A stretch of 64,000 bases of DNA from Corynebacterium phocae (GTDB taxonomy: Bacteria > Actinomycetota > Actinomycetes > Mycobacteriales > Mycobacteriaceae), in NCBI RefSeq assembly GCF_008693075.1, contig NZ_VXKJ01000039.1, forward strand, positions 1-64,000, written 5' to 3'. Positions 47,060 to 56,223 of the stretch are shown in pieces. The notes beneath the pieces are model-generated. The model did not search any database, was not told the DNA's origin, and saw nothing but the letters and a program-made list of their open reading frames with translations. Every line of letters begins with the position of its first letter. Within the stretch, counting starts at the first letter, position 1. The position numbers and the translations under genes are program-made.

Positions 47060-48700
47060 TTAGAAGGGCAGCAAATTCCGTGGGATGAGCAATCCGCCGG
47101 CTGCCGCCAGCAGGCCCAGGATGGCGGCCACTACGGCTGCCACAATCCCAATGGTTTTCTCCATCTGCAGCGCCTCATTCTCCGCTGCTAGGGCCTCCAG
47201 GCGGTCTTTAACCTTGGCCTCGTAATCCGGCTGTGGTTGGGGCTGAGGTTGGTCCTGGGACTGCTGCTCCCGCTCGCGTTCTAGCTCCGCCTGCTTCGCG
47301 TCAAGCTTGTCCTGCCACTGTTGGTTATTCTCTTTAAGCCTTGACTCAAGGGTATTGCGCCACTGCTCTTCCCGGCTTGCCATAACGGCAGCAGCGTCCG
47401 CCTTCGCCTTCTCAGCCTGCGCCGCCAGCTTGTCCTCCCACGTGGCGTTGTTAGTGGCAAGCTTGGCCTGGTAATCAGCCTCATTCTTGGCCAATCGCGC
47501 GGCCAACCGCTGCTCCCACGTGGCGTTGTTATCGGCCAACTTCTGCTCTAGGACCACCTGGTGCTGTGCTTTTTGCTCCTCTAACTTATTTGACCAATCT
47601 GCTTCTTTAGCGGCAACCTTCTGTTCCCAGCTTGCCTGCATTTCTTGCAGAGCCTCTTGGTAACTGGCTTCCTTTTCCTTAATCTCCGCAGCCAGGGCGC
47701 TGTTGCGCGCTTCAAGTTCGTTCCGGATCACCTTGAGTGCCCCTACCGTCTCCTGGGCGCTAGCAAGCTGTTGCTTCGCCTCCAGCAGTTCGGACTCTAG
47801 CTCCTGCTTTTCCGATCCAGCGGTAGCCAGGTTGGCTTCGAGTTCGGTTACCCGCTGCTGGGCGGCACTTACTGCGGCCTCGTGTTCGTGCAGGAGCCGG
47901 GCAAATTCAACGGGGTCGGGAAGGTTACGGCCAAAGACTTCGTCCGCGTTTTTGACTACCCCTACGCCGTTGCGGAGGTCATCCAAGGACGGGTAAACGA
48001 TTTCGAAACTCTGGCCGGCGTCCGGCTCTTCAATTATCTCTGCCAAATCCTCGCGGTGAATAATGCTCATTCCCAGCACTTCATCCCCGAGGTAGGACTC
48101 CGCGACGCCGAGGAACTGCCCCACGTAGCCTTTGCCCGGTACCCACACTGGTCCGCCGGAGTCCCCGGACTCCCCTAGCAGCGAGCCGGCAAAGATGAGG
48201 TGCTTATTCATGCTGAAAATTTTGGCGCACACGACCTTCTTGGTGGTTCTTCCGTACCTGCACACGGTGTCATCTTCTGCCGGGGTGTAGACCCTGTCGC
48301 CGGAGTAGATGTTTTCACCCGCCACGTCGAAGTCGCTGGTATCAATGTAGGAGATGTCGTAGAAGAAATATTTGGATAACGCCTCGAATTTCTCCTCGCC
48401 TTCCAGGCTGTCGGAGATGTCAACGAAGTTGTAGCGGTGGACAAGCTCGCCTATCGGGTAGATGTAGCGGTCATCTGCCATGAACATTTCCGCGCCGTCG
48501 CTACCACAGTGCCCGGCGGTCCAGATCCGATGATTGGCGGGATCTATGAACCCGGCGGTACAGACGAAATCAGAATTATCATCCACGGGAGTTCGGATCT
48601 CATCGCCTTGATTGACGGTAACGGGCGCGGCATTCGCCACGGTGGGTTGCACAAGGGCGATGGACAGTAGCGCCGCTAGAGCTGCTTTAGGCAAAAACAT
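47060..48700 (-). CDS. Surface-anchored S1 (trypsin-fold) protease with coiled-coil stalk
   Basis: A 546-residue exported protein. Signal peptide to about residue 24 (VANA|AP). The S1 protease domain (about 40-230) shows the full triad: His64 in TAGHC, Asp115 in YDISYI, and Ser181 in GESGDSGGPVW; Cys47-Cys65 and Cys147-Cys158 are likely disulfides. From about 265 to 510 it is a continuous heptad-like, charged coiled coil with a Trp or Tyr recurring in xxWExKLA units (SWEQK, DWSNK, TWEQR, DYQAK, TWEDK, QWRNT, QWQDK), then a Gln/Pro tract. A final hydrophobic helix (about 517-540) with a short tail anchors it. I do not recognise a named family for the whole. Likely a membrane-tethered extracellular protease. 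Confidence 0.8.
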   Translation of the reverse strand: MFLPKAALAALLSIALVQPTVANAAPVTVNQGDEIRTPVDDNSDFVCTAGFIDPANHRIWTAGHCGSDGAEMFMADDRYIYPIGELVHRYNFVDISDSLEGEEKFEALSKYFFYDISYIDTSDFDVAGENIYSGDRVYTPAEDDTVCRYGRTTKKVVCAKIFSMNKHLIFAGSLLGESGDSGGPVWVPGKGYVGQFLGVAESYLGDEVLGMSIIHREDLAEIIEEPDAGQSFEIVYPSLDDLRNGVGVVKNADEVFGRNLPDPVEFARLLHEHEAAVSAAQQRVTELEANLATAGSEKQELESELLEAKQQLASAQETVGALKVIRNELEARNSALAAEIKEKEASYQEALQEMQASWEQKVAAKEADWSNKLEEQKAQHQVVLEQKLADNNATWEQRLAARLAKNEADYQAKLATNNATWEDKLAAQAEKAKADAAAVMASREEQWRNTLESRLKENNQQWQDKLDAKQAELEREREQQSQDQPQPQPQPDYEAKVKDRLEALAAENEALQMEKTIGIVAAVVAAILGLLAAAGGLLIPRNLLPF

Positions 48701-48720
48701 AGTTGACCTTAGACGTTTGA

Positions 48721-48778
48721 GCAGTCCCTAACCCATACTTGTTAGGGACTGCGTTTGGGGGGTGACCCTTGCATTCTA
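48721..48778 (-). promoter_or_regulatory. Promoter and stable 5'-leader hairpin of the surface protease
   Basis: A -10 TAGAAT (48778-48773) predicts a start near 48766. The leader then contains a perfect 12-bp stem (48752-48741 with 48732-48721, 8-nt loop) ending about 8 nt before the AAGG Shine-Dalgarno of the protease gene. It is not followed by T residues, so a transcript-stability or translational role is more likely than termination. Confidence 0.55.
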
Positions 48779-48865
48779 TCGCAATGGCTGGAAAAGGACA
48801 GCCCCGCGCCACCACCCTTCGACCAGTGCTTGACACGCCACTAGCCAGCCCAAAACCCCTAATGT

Positions 48866-49612
48866 CTAGGTGTTGACAAGGGATACTACTCCGCGGACAA
48901 TGGCGGCCAAGGCACCTGCGGCAGTAACACTCATTGACAACTTGTGTGCCAGTGCCTGTGAGGCCTTTCCGGCCAGTCGGGTGCCCACAATAATCCCTAA
49001 CACCATCCCGCCAAACGACGCCACCCAGAGAAGCGGTGTTGTTTGGTCCAGACTTCCGGCGCCCATGGCTAGTTTTACCACCACGGATATCGCCCCGCTG
49101 ACGGCCAGGATGGGCTGCAATGTGGCCCGGAAGGCCAGTGGATTCCACCGGGAGGCTTGCGCGTAGATGGCCACCGGTGGGCCCGCTGCACCGGCCAGGG
49201 TGTTTCCAAATCCACCCGTCACGCCGGCTATGACCATGGGAATTTTCCCGGCCACCGGGGCCATACGGCGTGAGGAAAGGGTGGCCGCCACCAGCGCGGA
49301 GAGCAGCATCAAACCTACTAATATGAGCAACCAGGAGGAGTCAAAGCGTGCCACCATGATGGCGGCGGGAACTGATCCGACAAGGAGGAAGGGGGCCATG
49401 AAGGCGAATTTCCCCCACTCGATGTCCCGGCGCACCACAGCTGTGGTCAATGCAGCGTTGACCGCCGCCAGGAGATTGACCAAAATAATGCCATCAACCG
49501 GCCCCAGGATGAGCATGAGAACGGGGCCTGCGACTAGCGCAAACCCCATTCCGGATACGCGTTGGAGAACAGCACCCGCCAGCGTGATTCCCAAAATAGC
49601 GGATATAATCAA
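48866..49612 (-). CDS. TauE/SafE (DUF81) family membrane transporter
   Basis: A 248-residue polytopic protein with two inverted halves, each starting with the family-type segments (MIISAILGITLAGAVLQRVSGMGFALVAGP and MVIAGVTGGFGNTLAGAAGPPVAIY, about 126-150). Members export sulfite, sulfoacetate or other organic anions; the substrate cannot be told. The start is TTG 49612, overlapping the coaD TGA (TTGA), with GGAG 8 nt upstream within coaD, so it is translationally coupled. Confidence 0.88.
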   Translation of the reverse strand: MIISAILGITLAGAVLQRVSGMGFALVAGPVLMLILGPVDGIILVNLLAAVNAALTTAVVRRDIEWGKFAFMAPFLLVGSVPAAIMVARFDSSWLLILVGLMLLSALVAATLSSRRMAPVAGKIPMVIAGVTGGFGNTLAGAAGPPVAIYAQASRWNPLAFRATLQPILAVSGAISVVVKLAMGAGSLDQTTPLLWVASFGGMVLGIIVGTRLAGKASQALAHKLSMSVTAAGALAAIVRGVVSLVNT

Positions 49613-50079
49613 GAAAATTTCTCCAGTACTGCTTTGTGGACGGGTTCCGGGAATAGTCCCGTGACATCCCCGCCGTACTTTGCCACCTGCTTGGCCAAAG
49701 ATGAGGAAATGTAGCCGTATTTTTCATCGGTGAGCAAAAACACGGTATCAATACCTGATAACCGGCGGTTCATCTGCGCCATAGGCAGCTCATACTCGTA
49801 GTCCAGGGAAGAACGCAGTCCCTTGACCAGGGCGTCGTAGCGGTGCTGGGTGGTGTAATCCACCAGCAGCCCGGCCCAGTAGTCCACGGTGATCCGCGGA
49901 TCCACGCATTGCCGGATAAGCTCCACGCGCTCTTCCACGGTGAATAAGCCGGAGGGTTTGTCTGGGTTGCCGGTAACCAGCACCGTTACCTCATCGAACA
50001 GCCCCAGGGCGCGGTTGAAGATATCCAGGTGCCCCATGGTCATGGGGTCAAAGGACCCCGGGCACAGCGCTTTAGTCAT
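49609..50079 (-). CDS. coaD: Pantetheine-phosphate adenylyltransferase
   Basis: The penultimate step of CoA synthesis: 4'-phosphopantetheine plus ATP to dephospho-CoA. The 156-residue protein has the nucleotidyltransferase motif in PGSFDPMTMGHLDIF (about 6-20, TxGH), KGLRSSLDYEYELPMAQMNR and the ISSSL motif YGYISSSLAKQ (about 121-131). The start at 50079 overlaps rsmD by 8 nt; the open frame continues upstream within rsmD but is not used. Confidence 0.97.
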   Translation of the reverse strand: MTKALCPGSFDPMTMGHLDIFNRALGLFDEVTVLVTGNPDKPSGLFTVEERVELIRQCVDPRITVDYWAGLLVDYTTQHRYDALVKGLRSSLDYEYELPMAQMNRRLSGIDTVFLLTDEKYGYISSSLAKQVAKYGGDVTGLFPEPVHKAVLEKFS

Positions 50080-50656
50080 TGTTTTCCTTTTCATAGTCCG
50101 CGCGGTCGAAAATTGCCATATCCATCCGCGCGACGCCGTAAGTGCGTTTCTTGAGCTTCTGGCCGGTTTCGCTAAATCCCGCAGGCCACTGGGTGGCGGG
50201 TGAATCAACGTGGCGCTCTAGCACCACTATGGCGCGGTCATCAAGCACCGGGATTATGGCCTCAATGAGCTCATCAACAGCACCGAAGTCATAGGGCGGG
50301 TCTGCCAGCACCATGTCAAAGTAGCCGCGCGGCGCCGTTGCCAGATAGGTGGAGGCTTTCTGCTCCCGCACGGTGACCTTGGGGTGGCGCACCACGGAAA
50401 TATTGTGTTCGATAACCCGGACGGCGGCGGCGTGATGTTCAACCAGCACTACTTCCTCAGCGCCCCGGCTAGCGGCCTCTAGGCCCAGCGCACCAGACCC
50501 GGCAAACAGGTCCAGGACCTTTGAGCCGCTAAAGCCCCACCGCATGCTCAGGGAAGAAAACAGTCCTTCCCGCGCGCGGTCAGAGGTGGGCCTGGTTCCG
50601 GATTGTGGGACTTTGATGGTGCGACCCCGGGCTTCCCCGGCAATGATTCGCGTCAT
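50072..50656 (-). CDS. rsmD: 16S rRNA (guanine-N2)-methyltransferase RsmD
   Basis: Methylates G966 (E. coli numbering) of 16S rRNA. The 194-residue Rossmann methyltransferase shows MTRIIAGEARGRTIKVP at the start, the SAM motif VLDLFAGSGALGLEAASRGA (about 44-63) and the catalytic DPPY (about 119-122). ATG 50656 has GAGGAG 7 nt upstream. That site lies in the stop region of the biotinyl-domain gene. It precedes coaD, its usual partner. Confidence 0.95.
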   Translation of the reverse strand: MTRIIAGEARGRTIKVPQSGTRPTSDRAREGLFSSLSMRWGFSGSKVLDLFAGSGALGLEAASRGAEEVVLVEHHAAAVRVIEHNISVVRHPKVTVREQKASTYLATAPRGYFDMVLADPPYDFGAVDELIEAIIPVLDDRAIVVLERHVDSPATQWPAGFSETGQKLKKRTYGVARMDMAIFDRADYEKENND

Positions 50657-50657
50657 T

Positions 50658-50870
50658 TTACTTCTCCTCAACTTCAGCTAACAGGTCCCCGCCCAGCACG
50701 TCGGCGAACTCCGGGAGGGCAAGACCGGCAATTACCCCGGGGCCAGGTGATGGCACCGGGGCTTCTAACTTTGTGGCCTCCACTGTAGCGATAATGTCAC
50801 CCGCCCGGACTTCCTGCCCCGCTACCACGTGGTAGCGGACTATTCCGGCAAAGGGCGCGCAGATTCTCAT
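50658..50870 (-). CDS. Free-standing biotinyl/lipoyl-domain protein
   Basis: A 70-residue single biotinyl/lipoyl carrier domain (MRICAPFAGIVRYHVVAGQEV...). The modifiable Lys sits in VEATKLEAPVPSPGPG (Lys near 34), where typical biotin carriers read EAMKM; the altered flank leaves open whether biotin, lipoate or nothing is attached. No carboxylase or dehydrogenase genes are near. It ends one base before rsmD. The start at 50870 is preferred by domain fit, but an ATG at 50894 is possible. Confidence 0.75.
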   Translation of the reverse strand: MRICAPFAGIVRYHVVAGQEVRAGDIIATVEATKLEAPVPSPGPGVIAGLALPEFADVLGGDLLAEVEEK

Positions 50871-50971
50871 GGCGGTTAAGTCTATCGCATCCAAGTTCCC
50901 CGCCTAATTCCCCTTCTTGACCCCCACGGCCGCATTCGGATGCTGGCCATGCCCACTGGGAAACTCTGCGG

Positions 50972-53050
50972 CTAATTTTTTTCTAGATATTCTCTTTCCT
51001 GCTCACTGAACTCCCCTACCAAAGCTTGTGCCAGGCCGGGGTCGCGCTCCACGAGTGCTGCGGCGTCGTGCTCCGCGCGCTCGATTGTTTCCCGGTCCCG
51101 CAAGAGATTGAGCAAGCGGAGGGTCTTCTTTGTCCCGGACTGCACGGTTCCCAGGATGTCACCTTCTTTGCGGGTGGCAAGGTCAAGGTCGGCCAGCTCA
51201 AAGCCAGAAGGAGTTGCGGCTACTTTTTCTATCCGCTCGAAGCTGGCAGACCCGGGTTGAGCGGAGGTGTGCAAAAGGCATAGCGAGGCGTTGCCGCCAC
51301 GGCCTACCCGCCCGCGCAGCTGGTGCAGCTGGGAGACGCCAAACTTCTCTGCTTCCCGGATGAGCATGACGGTGGCGTTGGGTACGTCCACGCCAACTTC
51401 AATGACGGTGGTGGCCACCATGACGTCTGACTCGCCGCGGGCAAAGCTTGCCATTATTTCATCCCGGTCGGCCATCCGGCCGTGCAGGCAAGTAATGCGG
51501 GTGTCAGCCAGTGGTCCGTTGCTTAGCTCTGCGGCTACTTCCTCAACGCCGCCTTCGGCGTCAATGCGGGGGCACACCACGTAGGCCTGCCTGCCGGCTG
51601 AGACTTCCTCCCGGATTCGCTGCCAGCCGCGTTCAACCCATGCTGGCTGGGAGTCTGGCACTATGAAGGACTCAATGGGTTTGCGCCCACCAGGTAGCTC
51701 CCGCAGGGTGGACACGGCTAGGTCGCCGAACACGGTCATGGCCACGGTGCGCGGGATAGGCGTGGCCGTCATCACCAGCGTGTGTGGGTGGGTGCCGTCC
51801 CTGGTCTTGGAGCGCAGGCGGTCGCGTTGTTCCACGCCAAAGCGGTGCTGCTCATCAACAATAACCATGCCTAGGTTGAAGAACTCGACCGCATCCTGGA
51901 TGATCGCGTGGGTGCCAATGACTATGTCGGCCTCCCCGGAGACAATGTCCAACAGCGCTTGGCGCTTCTGGGCCGTCTTCATCGAACCGGTCAATAACAC
52001 AACCTTGACGCCCTGGGGCACAAAGCCGCCGATGGACGCCGCATGCTGACCGGCCAGCACCTCCGTGGGCGCTAGTAACGCGGCCTGGTACCCGGCGTCG
52101 ATAGCCTGCAGCATGGCCAACACGGCCACCATGGTCTTGCCGGAGCCCACCTCCCCTTGCAGAAGCCGTTGCATGGGGAAGCTGCGGGAGATATCAGCTG
52201 AAATCTCTTGCACCACATCCTGTTGCCCTTGGGTTAATTCGAAGGGCAGCGCTGCTATTGCGGATTCCCGGAACCCTCCGGAAACCTCCTCCATAGCGGG
52301 GGCATTTTGAGCCTGGGCGTCGCGCCGGCGCAGCGCCATTACTAGCCCCACGGTCAGGGCCTCGTTGTATTTCAGGCGGTGAATACCCAAGTAAGGCCCG
52401 TCCGGCCCGGGCTCATGGACGGCCCGAAGCGCCTGATCATAGGAAATGGGAAGCTCATAATCCAGCGGTTCCGGGATATGTTCCAGCTGGGTGAGCACGT
52501 GGTGGATAGCGCCCATGATGAACCAGGAGGACACCTTCGCGGTAGCCGGGTAGATGGGAATCCACGGCCTATCCCCCAACAGCTCCTCAAGGCTGCCAAA
52601 TTGGGCTAGCTGCTTAAGCTGCGGGCTGGCCGCCATCTTGGCAGCTTCCCCGCCCAACAAGGCAAACGTGGGGGAAGCAAGTTGCGGCTGGCCGTTGAAA
52701 AACTTCAACTTGCCGCTAAGCATGATGTGCGAGCCCGGGGCCACAATGCGGGCCACCCAGGGTTGACCAAAGAAGCTGGCCTCAAGGCCAGTGTCTAAGC
52801 GCACCACGGAAATCTCTTGCCCACGTTTTGTCACGCGCAGGTTGGACATGTCTACGATCCCGCTGACGGTTACCACGTCACCTTCTTCTGCGCCGTGAAA
52901 ATTCACGTCCTGGCCATGGCGTACGTAGTCACGTGGGTAGTGCGCCAGTAGGTCTCCTACGGTGTTGCACCCAAGTTGCTTAGATAGCAACGTGGCTGCC
53001 TTGTCCGGCAGGACTTCCTTGAGCGGTCTTTCGTCGCGCCAGCCCAGCAT
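50972..53050 (-). CDS. recG: ATP-dependent DNA helicase RecG
   Basis: Branch-migration helicase remodelling stalled forks. The 692-residue protein has an N-terminal OB-fold wedge domain (VVTVSGIVDMSNLRVTKRG, about 59-77), Walker A LLQGEVGSGKTMVAVLAM (about 294-311), DEQHRFGVEQRDRL (about 394-407), TATPIPRT (about 423-430), and the C-terminal helicase motifs QLRGRVGRG (motif VI) and a TRP-type tail. It lies between the DAK2 gene (5-bp gap) and the biotinyl-domain gene. Confidence 0.97.
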   Translation of the reverse strand: MLGWRDERPLKEVLPDKAATLLSKQLGCNTVGDLLAHYPRDYVRHGQDVNFHGAEEGDVVTVSGIVDMSNLRVTKRGQEISVVRLDTGLEASFFGQPWVARIVAPGSHIMLSGKLKFFNGQPQLASPTFALLGGEAAKMAASPQLKQLAQFGSLEELLGDRPWIPIYPATAKVSSWFIMGAIHHVLTQLEHIPEPLDYELPISYDQALRAVHEPGPDGPYLGIHRLKYNEALTVGLVMALRRRDAQAQNAPAMEEVSGGFRESAIAALPFELTQGQQDVVQEISADISRSFPMQRLLQGEVGSGKTMVAVLAMLQAIDAGYQAALLAPTEVLAGQHAASIGGFVPQGVKVVLLTGSMKTAQKRQALLDIVSGEADIVIGTHAIIQDAVEFFNLGMVIVDEQHRFGVEQRDRLRSKTRDGTHPHTLVMTATPIPRTVAMTVFGDLAVSTLRELPGGRKPIESFIVPDSQPAWVERGWQRIREEVSAGRQAYVVCPRIDAEGGVEEVAAELSNGPLADTRITCLHGRMADRDEIMASFARGESDVMVATTVIEVGVDVPNATVMLIREAEKFGVSQLHQLRGRVGRGGNASLCLLHTSAQPGSASFERIEKVAATPSGFELADLDLATRKEGDILGTVQSGTKKTLRLLNLLRDRETIERAEHDAAALVERDPGLAQALVGEFSEQEREYLEKN

Positions 53051-53055
53051 GGCGT

Positions 53056-54612
53056 TTACTCCACCCCCACTTCAGCGTCAATACCCGGTGCAGACAGCGC
53101 CATGACCTCAACGCCCAGGCGTTTGGCTAGCAGTTGCTGGTCCACCGGGTGCGGGGAAAGAATGGTGACTTGCTCCCCACCGTCCTGCAAGAGCTCGCGT
53201 GCGGCCACGATGAGGGCGTCTGTGGTATCAGCCGGTGGTTTTGCCACTCGCATGGATTTAACCGCGTCGTTCATGGCTGTGACGGCCGTTTCAAGTTCAT
53301 CCTCCGGGTCGTAGACCGCCATGGCTGCTATTCCTGCCACCAAGGAGTCTGTGGGCACCACGTGGGCGGGACCCGCCGGGCAGGCAGAGCCGTTGGGCAA
53401 AAATATATCCCCGGCAGCAGCAACTGCCTGTGAACATTCCGGGTCAATGACCTTGGCTCCCCCGGCCGCGAAGACGTCTGCTACCGGTCCTGCCGGTGCC
53501 ACCGCGTAGAGCTGGCGCTGTTTTGGCACCGGGGCGCAATTTTCTGGTAGCACCTCCAGCCGCAGGTTAGTAACCTCTCCCTGCTTGAAAGCCTTCTCTA
53601 TCACCGCACCGGCTTGGGCGGTGTGGATGTGTACAGACGCCGAAGTATCCGTCGCGCGAGCAATAACCAGTGAGTTACCCAGCGGAGCCAGCTGGGCTTC
53701 TAGAACTTCTACCTCTCCTGAGAAGAAGAACATCACCTCTAACTCCGGCACCTGCTCCGAAGCCGGCCGCCCCGCAAGGGACTGCGTGGAACTAACCTGT
53801 GTGGAACTAACCTGTGTGGAACTAACCTGTGCGGAACTAACCTGCCCGGACCCCAACCGCTCAGAACTAGACAGCCCAGCTTTAGGCAGACCAGCGTTAG
53901 GCAGACCAGCATTAAGTAACTCAATACCAGGCGAGTCAGTTTTAGGCAGCTCAGTACCAGGCAGCTCAGTACCAGGCAGCTGAGAGGTAGACATCTGAGA
54001 ACTTGACCGTCCACTTTCCAATTCTTGCAACAGGCAGTCCAGCAGGATGACCAAGCCCATGCCGCCGGCGTCTACCACCCCGGCCTCCCGCAGCACCTCC
54101 AGCTGGGAAGGGGTCTGCTCTAGCGCCCGGCGCGCCACTGCGGTAACCCGGACGAGGGTGCCGTGCAGATCCGACCCCTCGGCCGTAGCTGCTCTGGCTT
54201 CTTTGGCCGCAGCGCGCAGGACGGTGATGACGGTGCCCTCTACCGGCTGCGCGATAGCGCGGTCCACCAGCTTTTCCGCGCGTTCTAGGGCGTCTGCGAA
54301 CACAGTAGCGTCAATCACTGAGTCGTGGCTGGCGTTGGCCACACCGGCTAGGACTTGGGATAAGACCATGCCGGAATTACCACGCGCCCCGCGCACGGAG
54401 CCTATAGCCAGGGCTTCTGCCACGTCCCCGCCGCGGTCGGCTTGTTCCAGCGCGGCCTCCATGGTGTGTGCCATGTTAGAGCCGGTGTCAGCGTCCGGGA
54501 CGGGGAAGACGTTCAGCGCATTGATCTCTGCGCGGCGCTCGGAGAGTTCGGCTACTGAGCGGGCCGCCCAATTGTAGAGCCCTTGAGCGTTGAGAGAAGG
54601 CGCATATGACAT
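53056..54612 (-). CDS. DAK2/DhaL-domain kinase (FakA/YloV-like) with repetitive insert
   Basis: A 518-residue protein. The N-terminal DhaL kinase domain (about 1-205) has the ADP/Mg site NVFPVPDADTGSNM (about 35-48) and GSVRGARGNSGMVLSQ (about 72-87). The C-terminal part (about 300-518) resembles the FakA tail. FakA phosphorylates fatty acids bound to a FakB partner, none of which is encoded nearby. Between the domains (about 205-295) lies a low-complexity insert of five-residue repeats (LPGTE, LPNAG, VSSTQ). It sits in the usual recG-ung neighbourhood. Confidence 0.85.
   Translation of the reverse strand: MSYAPSLNAQGLYNWAARSVAELSERRAEINALNVFPVPDADTGSNMAHTMEAALEQADRGGDVAEALAIGSVRGARGNSGMVLSQVLAGVANASHDSVIDATVFADALERAEKLVDRAIAQPVEGTVITVLRAAAKEARAATAEGSDLHGTLVRVTAVARRALEQTPSQLEVLREAGVVDAGGMGLVILLDCLLQELESGRSSSQMSTSQLPGTELPGTELPKTDSPGIELLNAGLPNAGLPKAGLSSSERLGSGQVSSAQVSSTQVSSTQVSSTQSLAGRPASEQVPELEVMFFFSGEVEVLEAQLAPLGNSLVIARATDTSASVHIHTAQAGAVIEKAFKQGEVTNLRLEVLPENCAPVPKQRQLYAVAPAGPVADVFAAGGAKVIDPECSQAVAAAGDIFLPNGSACPAGPAHVVPTDSLVAGIAAMAVYDPEDELETAVTAMNDAVKSMRVAKPPADTTDALIVAARELLQDGGEQVTILSPHPVDQQLLAKRLGVEVMALSAPGIDAEVGVE
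53785..53990. repeat. 15-bp tandem repeats inside the DAK2 gene
   Basis: Four near-identical 15-bp units GTGTGGAACTAACCT (53785-53844) and a second family around AGGCAGCTCAGTACC and AGGCAGACCAGCATT (about 53882-53990). All units are multiples of 15 bp, so copy changes keep the reading frame and change only the linker length. Confidence 0.88.
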
Positions 54613-54622
54613 GAGTTACAGT

Positions 54623-55249
54623 CTACAAGCGCCAATCGATGGGCGTGGCATCCTGGGCCTGCAAAAATTGATTTACTTGGGAAAATGGTTTCGAACCAAA
54701 GAAGCCACGGCGCGCTGACAGCGGTGAGGGGTGCGGGGCGGTGACCACCGGGACATCGGCAAGAAATTTCGCGCACGCTTGGGCGTCTTTGCCCCACAAG
54801 ACCGCCACCATGGGCGCGCGGTTTAGCGAGCGGATAGCGGCCTCGGTAATGTGCTCCCACCCTATCTTGCGGTGGGATCCTGCCTGGCCTGGTTGAACGG
54901 TCAGAACGCGGTTGAGCAGCAGCACCCCCTGGCGCGTCCACGGACGTAAGTCACCATCTTCAGGCGGTGTCACCCCTATGTCACTGGCTAGTTCTGCATA
55001 GATATTGGCCAGCGAACGCGGTGGTTTAACCCCCGGCGCGGTGGAAAAAGACAGCCCCATCGCGTGCCCGGGCGTGGGATAGGGATCTTGTCCCACGATG
55101 AGCACCCGCACCTGGTCGTGGGGCATTCGCAAGGCTGCAAAGTAGTCTTCGGGTAAAAAGTCCCGCCCAATGTGGCGTTTGATACCGGGGAGGTACTGCC
55201 TAACAGCGCTTCCAATAAACGGCTCCCACGACGGGTGGTAGTTGCTCAT
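54623..55249 (-). CDS. ung: Uracil-DNA glycosylase
   Basis: Removes uracil from DNA. The 208-residue family-1 UDG shows the water-activating motif [17 protein letters not shown] (about 53-69) and the [19 protein letters not shown]eu-loop motif (about 171-189). The start at 55249 overlaps the thiL stop as ATGA. Confidence 0.97.
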   Translation of the reverse strand: MSNYHPSWEPFIGSAVRQYLPGIKRHIGRDFLPEDYFAALRMPHDQVRVLIVGQDPYPTPGHAMGLSFSTAPGVKPPRSLANIYAELASDIGVTPPEDGDLRPWTRQGVLLLNRVLTVQPGQAGSHRKIGWEHITEAAIRSLNRAPMVAVLWGKDAQACAKFLADVPVVTAPHPSPLSARRGFFGSKPFSQVNQFLQAQDATPIDWRL

Positions 55250-56193
55250 AGCGCGCTCCAACCGGCGCTAAATTGGGGCTTGCGTCCGTCCACCACAACT
55301 CCGGTATCGCGGGCTGCAGTGGTCCGGCCAATGGGGACAAAGCCGGTGGGTACATCACCCGGGGTGGTGCCAATTAGGGTGTGGTCCTCCCCGCCGGCCA
55401 ACACCCATTCCCATGGGTCCGCATCCAGCGCCCGCGCCGCCGCAACTAACAAGTCATCGGGTTCCAGGGCGGCAGAATCAAGGTCTATGCCCACGCCTGA
55501 TTTGGTGGCCACAGTGGTGAGGTCTTGGATGAGGCCGTCGGAGTTATCCGTCATGGCCTTAGCACCCGCGGCGCGCGCTACCACCCCGCGCCCGGGGTCT
55601 ATCCAGGGCGCACACTGCGCTTTGACCAAGGGGGCGAATTCGGACGGCACCGCACGGCCATAGCGTTGCAAGAGCGCCAGTCCTGCTCCGGCCCAGCCTA
55701 TGCGGCCGTGCGCAATGACGGTCTGTCCGGGCCGGGCGGCCGATAACGTTAACGCGGGTAGGTCTCCGCCCAACGCTCCCAGCGCCGTGAGCGTGATAAC
55801 TATCTGCGAGCTATGGGTCACATCCCCGCCCACCAGCTCCGCGTTGTACTTGTCCTGACGCTTGGCTATCCCCCGGGCTAGGCCGCGCACAAACTCAAGC
55901 GGGGTATCCGGCGGTGCGGCGATAGCCAGCAGGCTGGCCACCGGCCGCGCACCCATGGATTCCACGTCAGCAAAATTGCGCAGAATAATCTTCTCACCTA
56001 CTTCTTCCGGCGTTGACCACTCCTGCCGGAAGTGGTTGCCTTCCACCATCATGTCTGTGGCCACGACTGTCAGGTGGTTAGGCGCGCCGGGGTGCAGCAC
56101 TGCGGCGTCATCTCCGTTGAGGCTACTGCCGGCAATGGCGGTGATGGCCCGGATAACCTCTTGTTCTCCTACTGATGCCAAAGTTTCGTGCAC
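55246..56193 (-). CDS. thiL: Thiamine-monophosphate kinase
   Basis: Makes thiamine diphosphate from thiamine phosphate. The 315-residue AIR-synthase-fold kinase shows [11 protein letters not shown] (about 29-39), [13 protein letters not shown] (about 46-58), [21 protein letters not shown] (about 118-138) and [12 protein letters not shown] near the end. The start is GTG 56193 with AAAGG 7 nt upstream; the frame stays open to 56457 but would lie in the divergent DUF3515 gene. The stop overlaps ung. Confidence 0.94.
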   Translation of the reverse strand: MHETLASVGEQEVIRAITAIAGSSLNGDDAAVLHPGAPNHLTVVATDMMVEGNHFRQEWSTPEEVGEKIILRNFADVESMGARPVASLLAIAAPPDTPLEFVRGLARGIAKRQDKYNAELVGGDVTHSSQIVITLTALGALGGDLPALTLSAARPGQTVIAHGRIGWAGAGLALLQRYGRAVPSEFAPLVKAQCAPWIDPGRGVVARAAGAKAMTDNSDGLIQDLTTVATKSGVGIDLDSAALEPDDLLVAAARALDADPWEWVLAGGEDHTLIGTTPGDVPTGFVPIGRTTAARDTGVVVDGRKPQFSAGWSAL

Positions 56194-56223
56194 ACGCGGT
56201 CCTTTCGATACGATAAGAAGTCT

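Noticed and set aside
53739..54014. 91-aa minus-strand frame rich in Leu/Cys/Val repeats
   Set aside because: It is the out-of-frame reading of the 15-bp repeats within the DAK2 gene.
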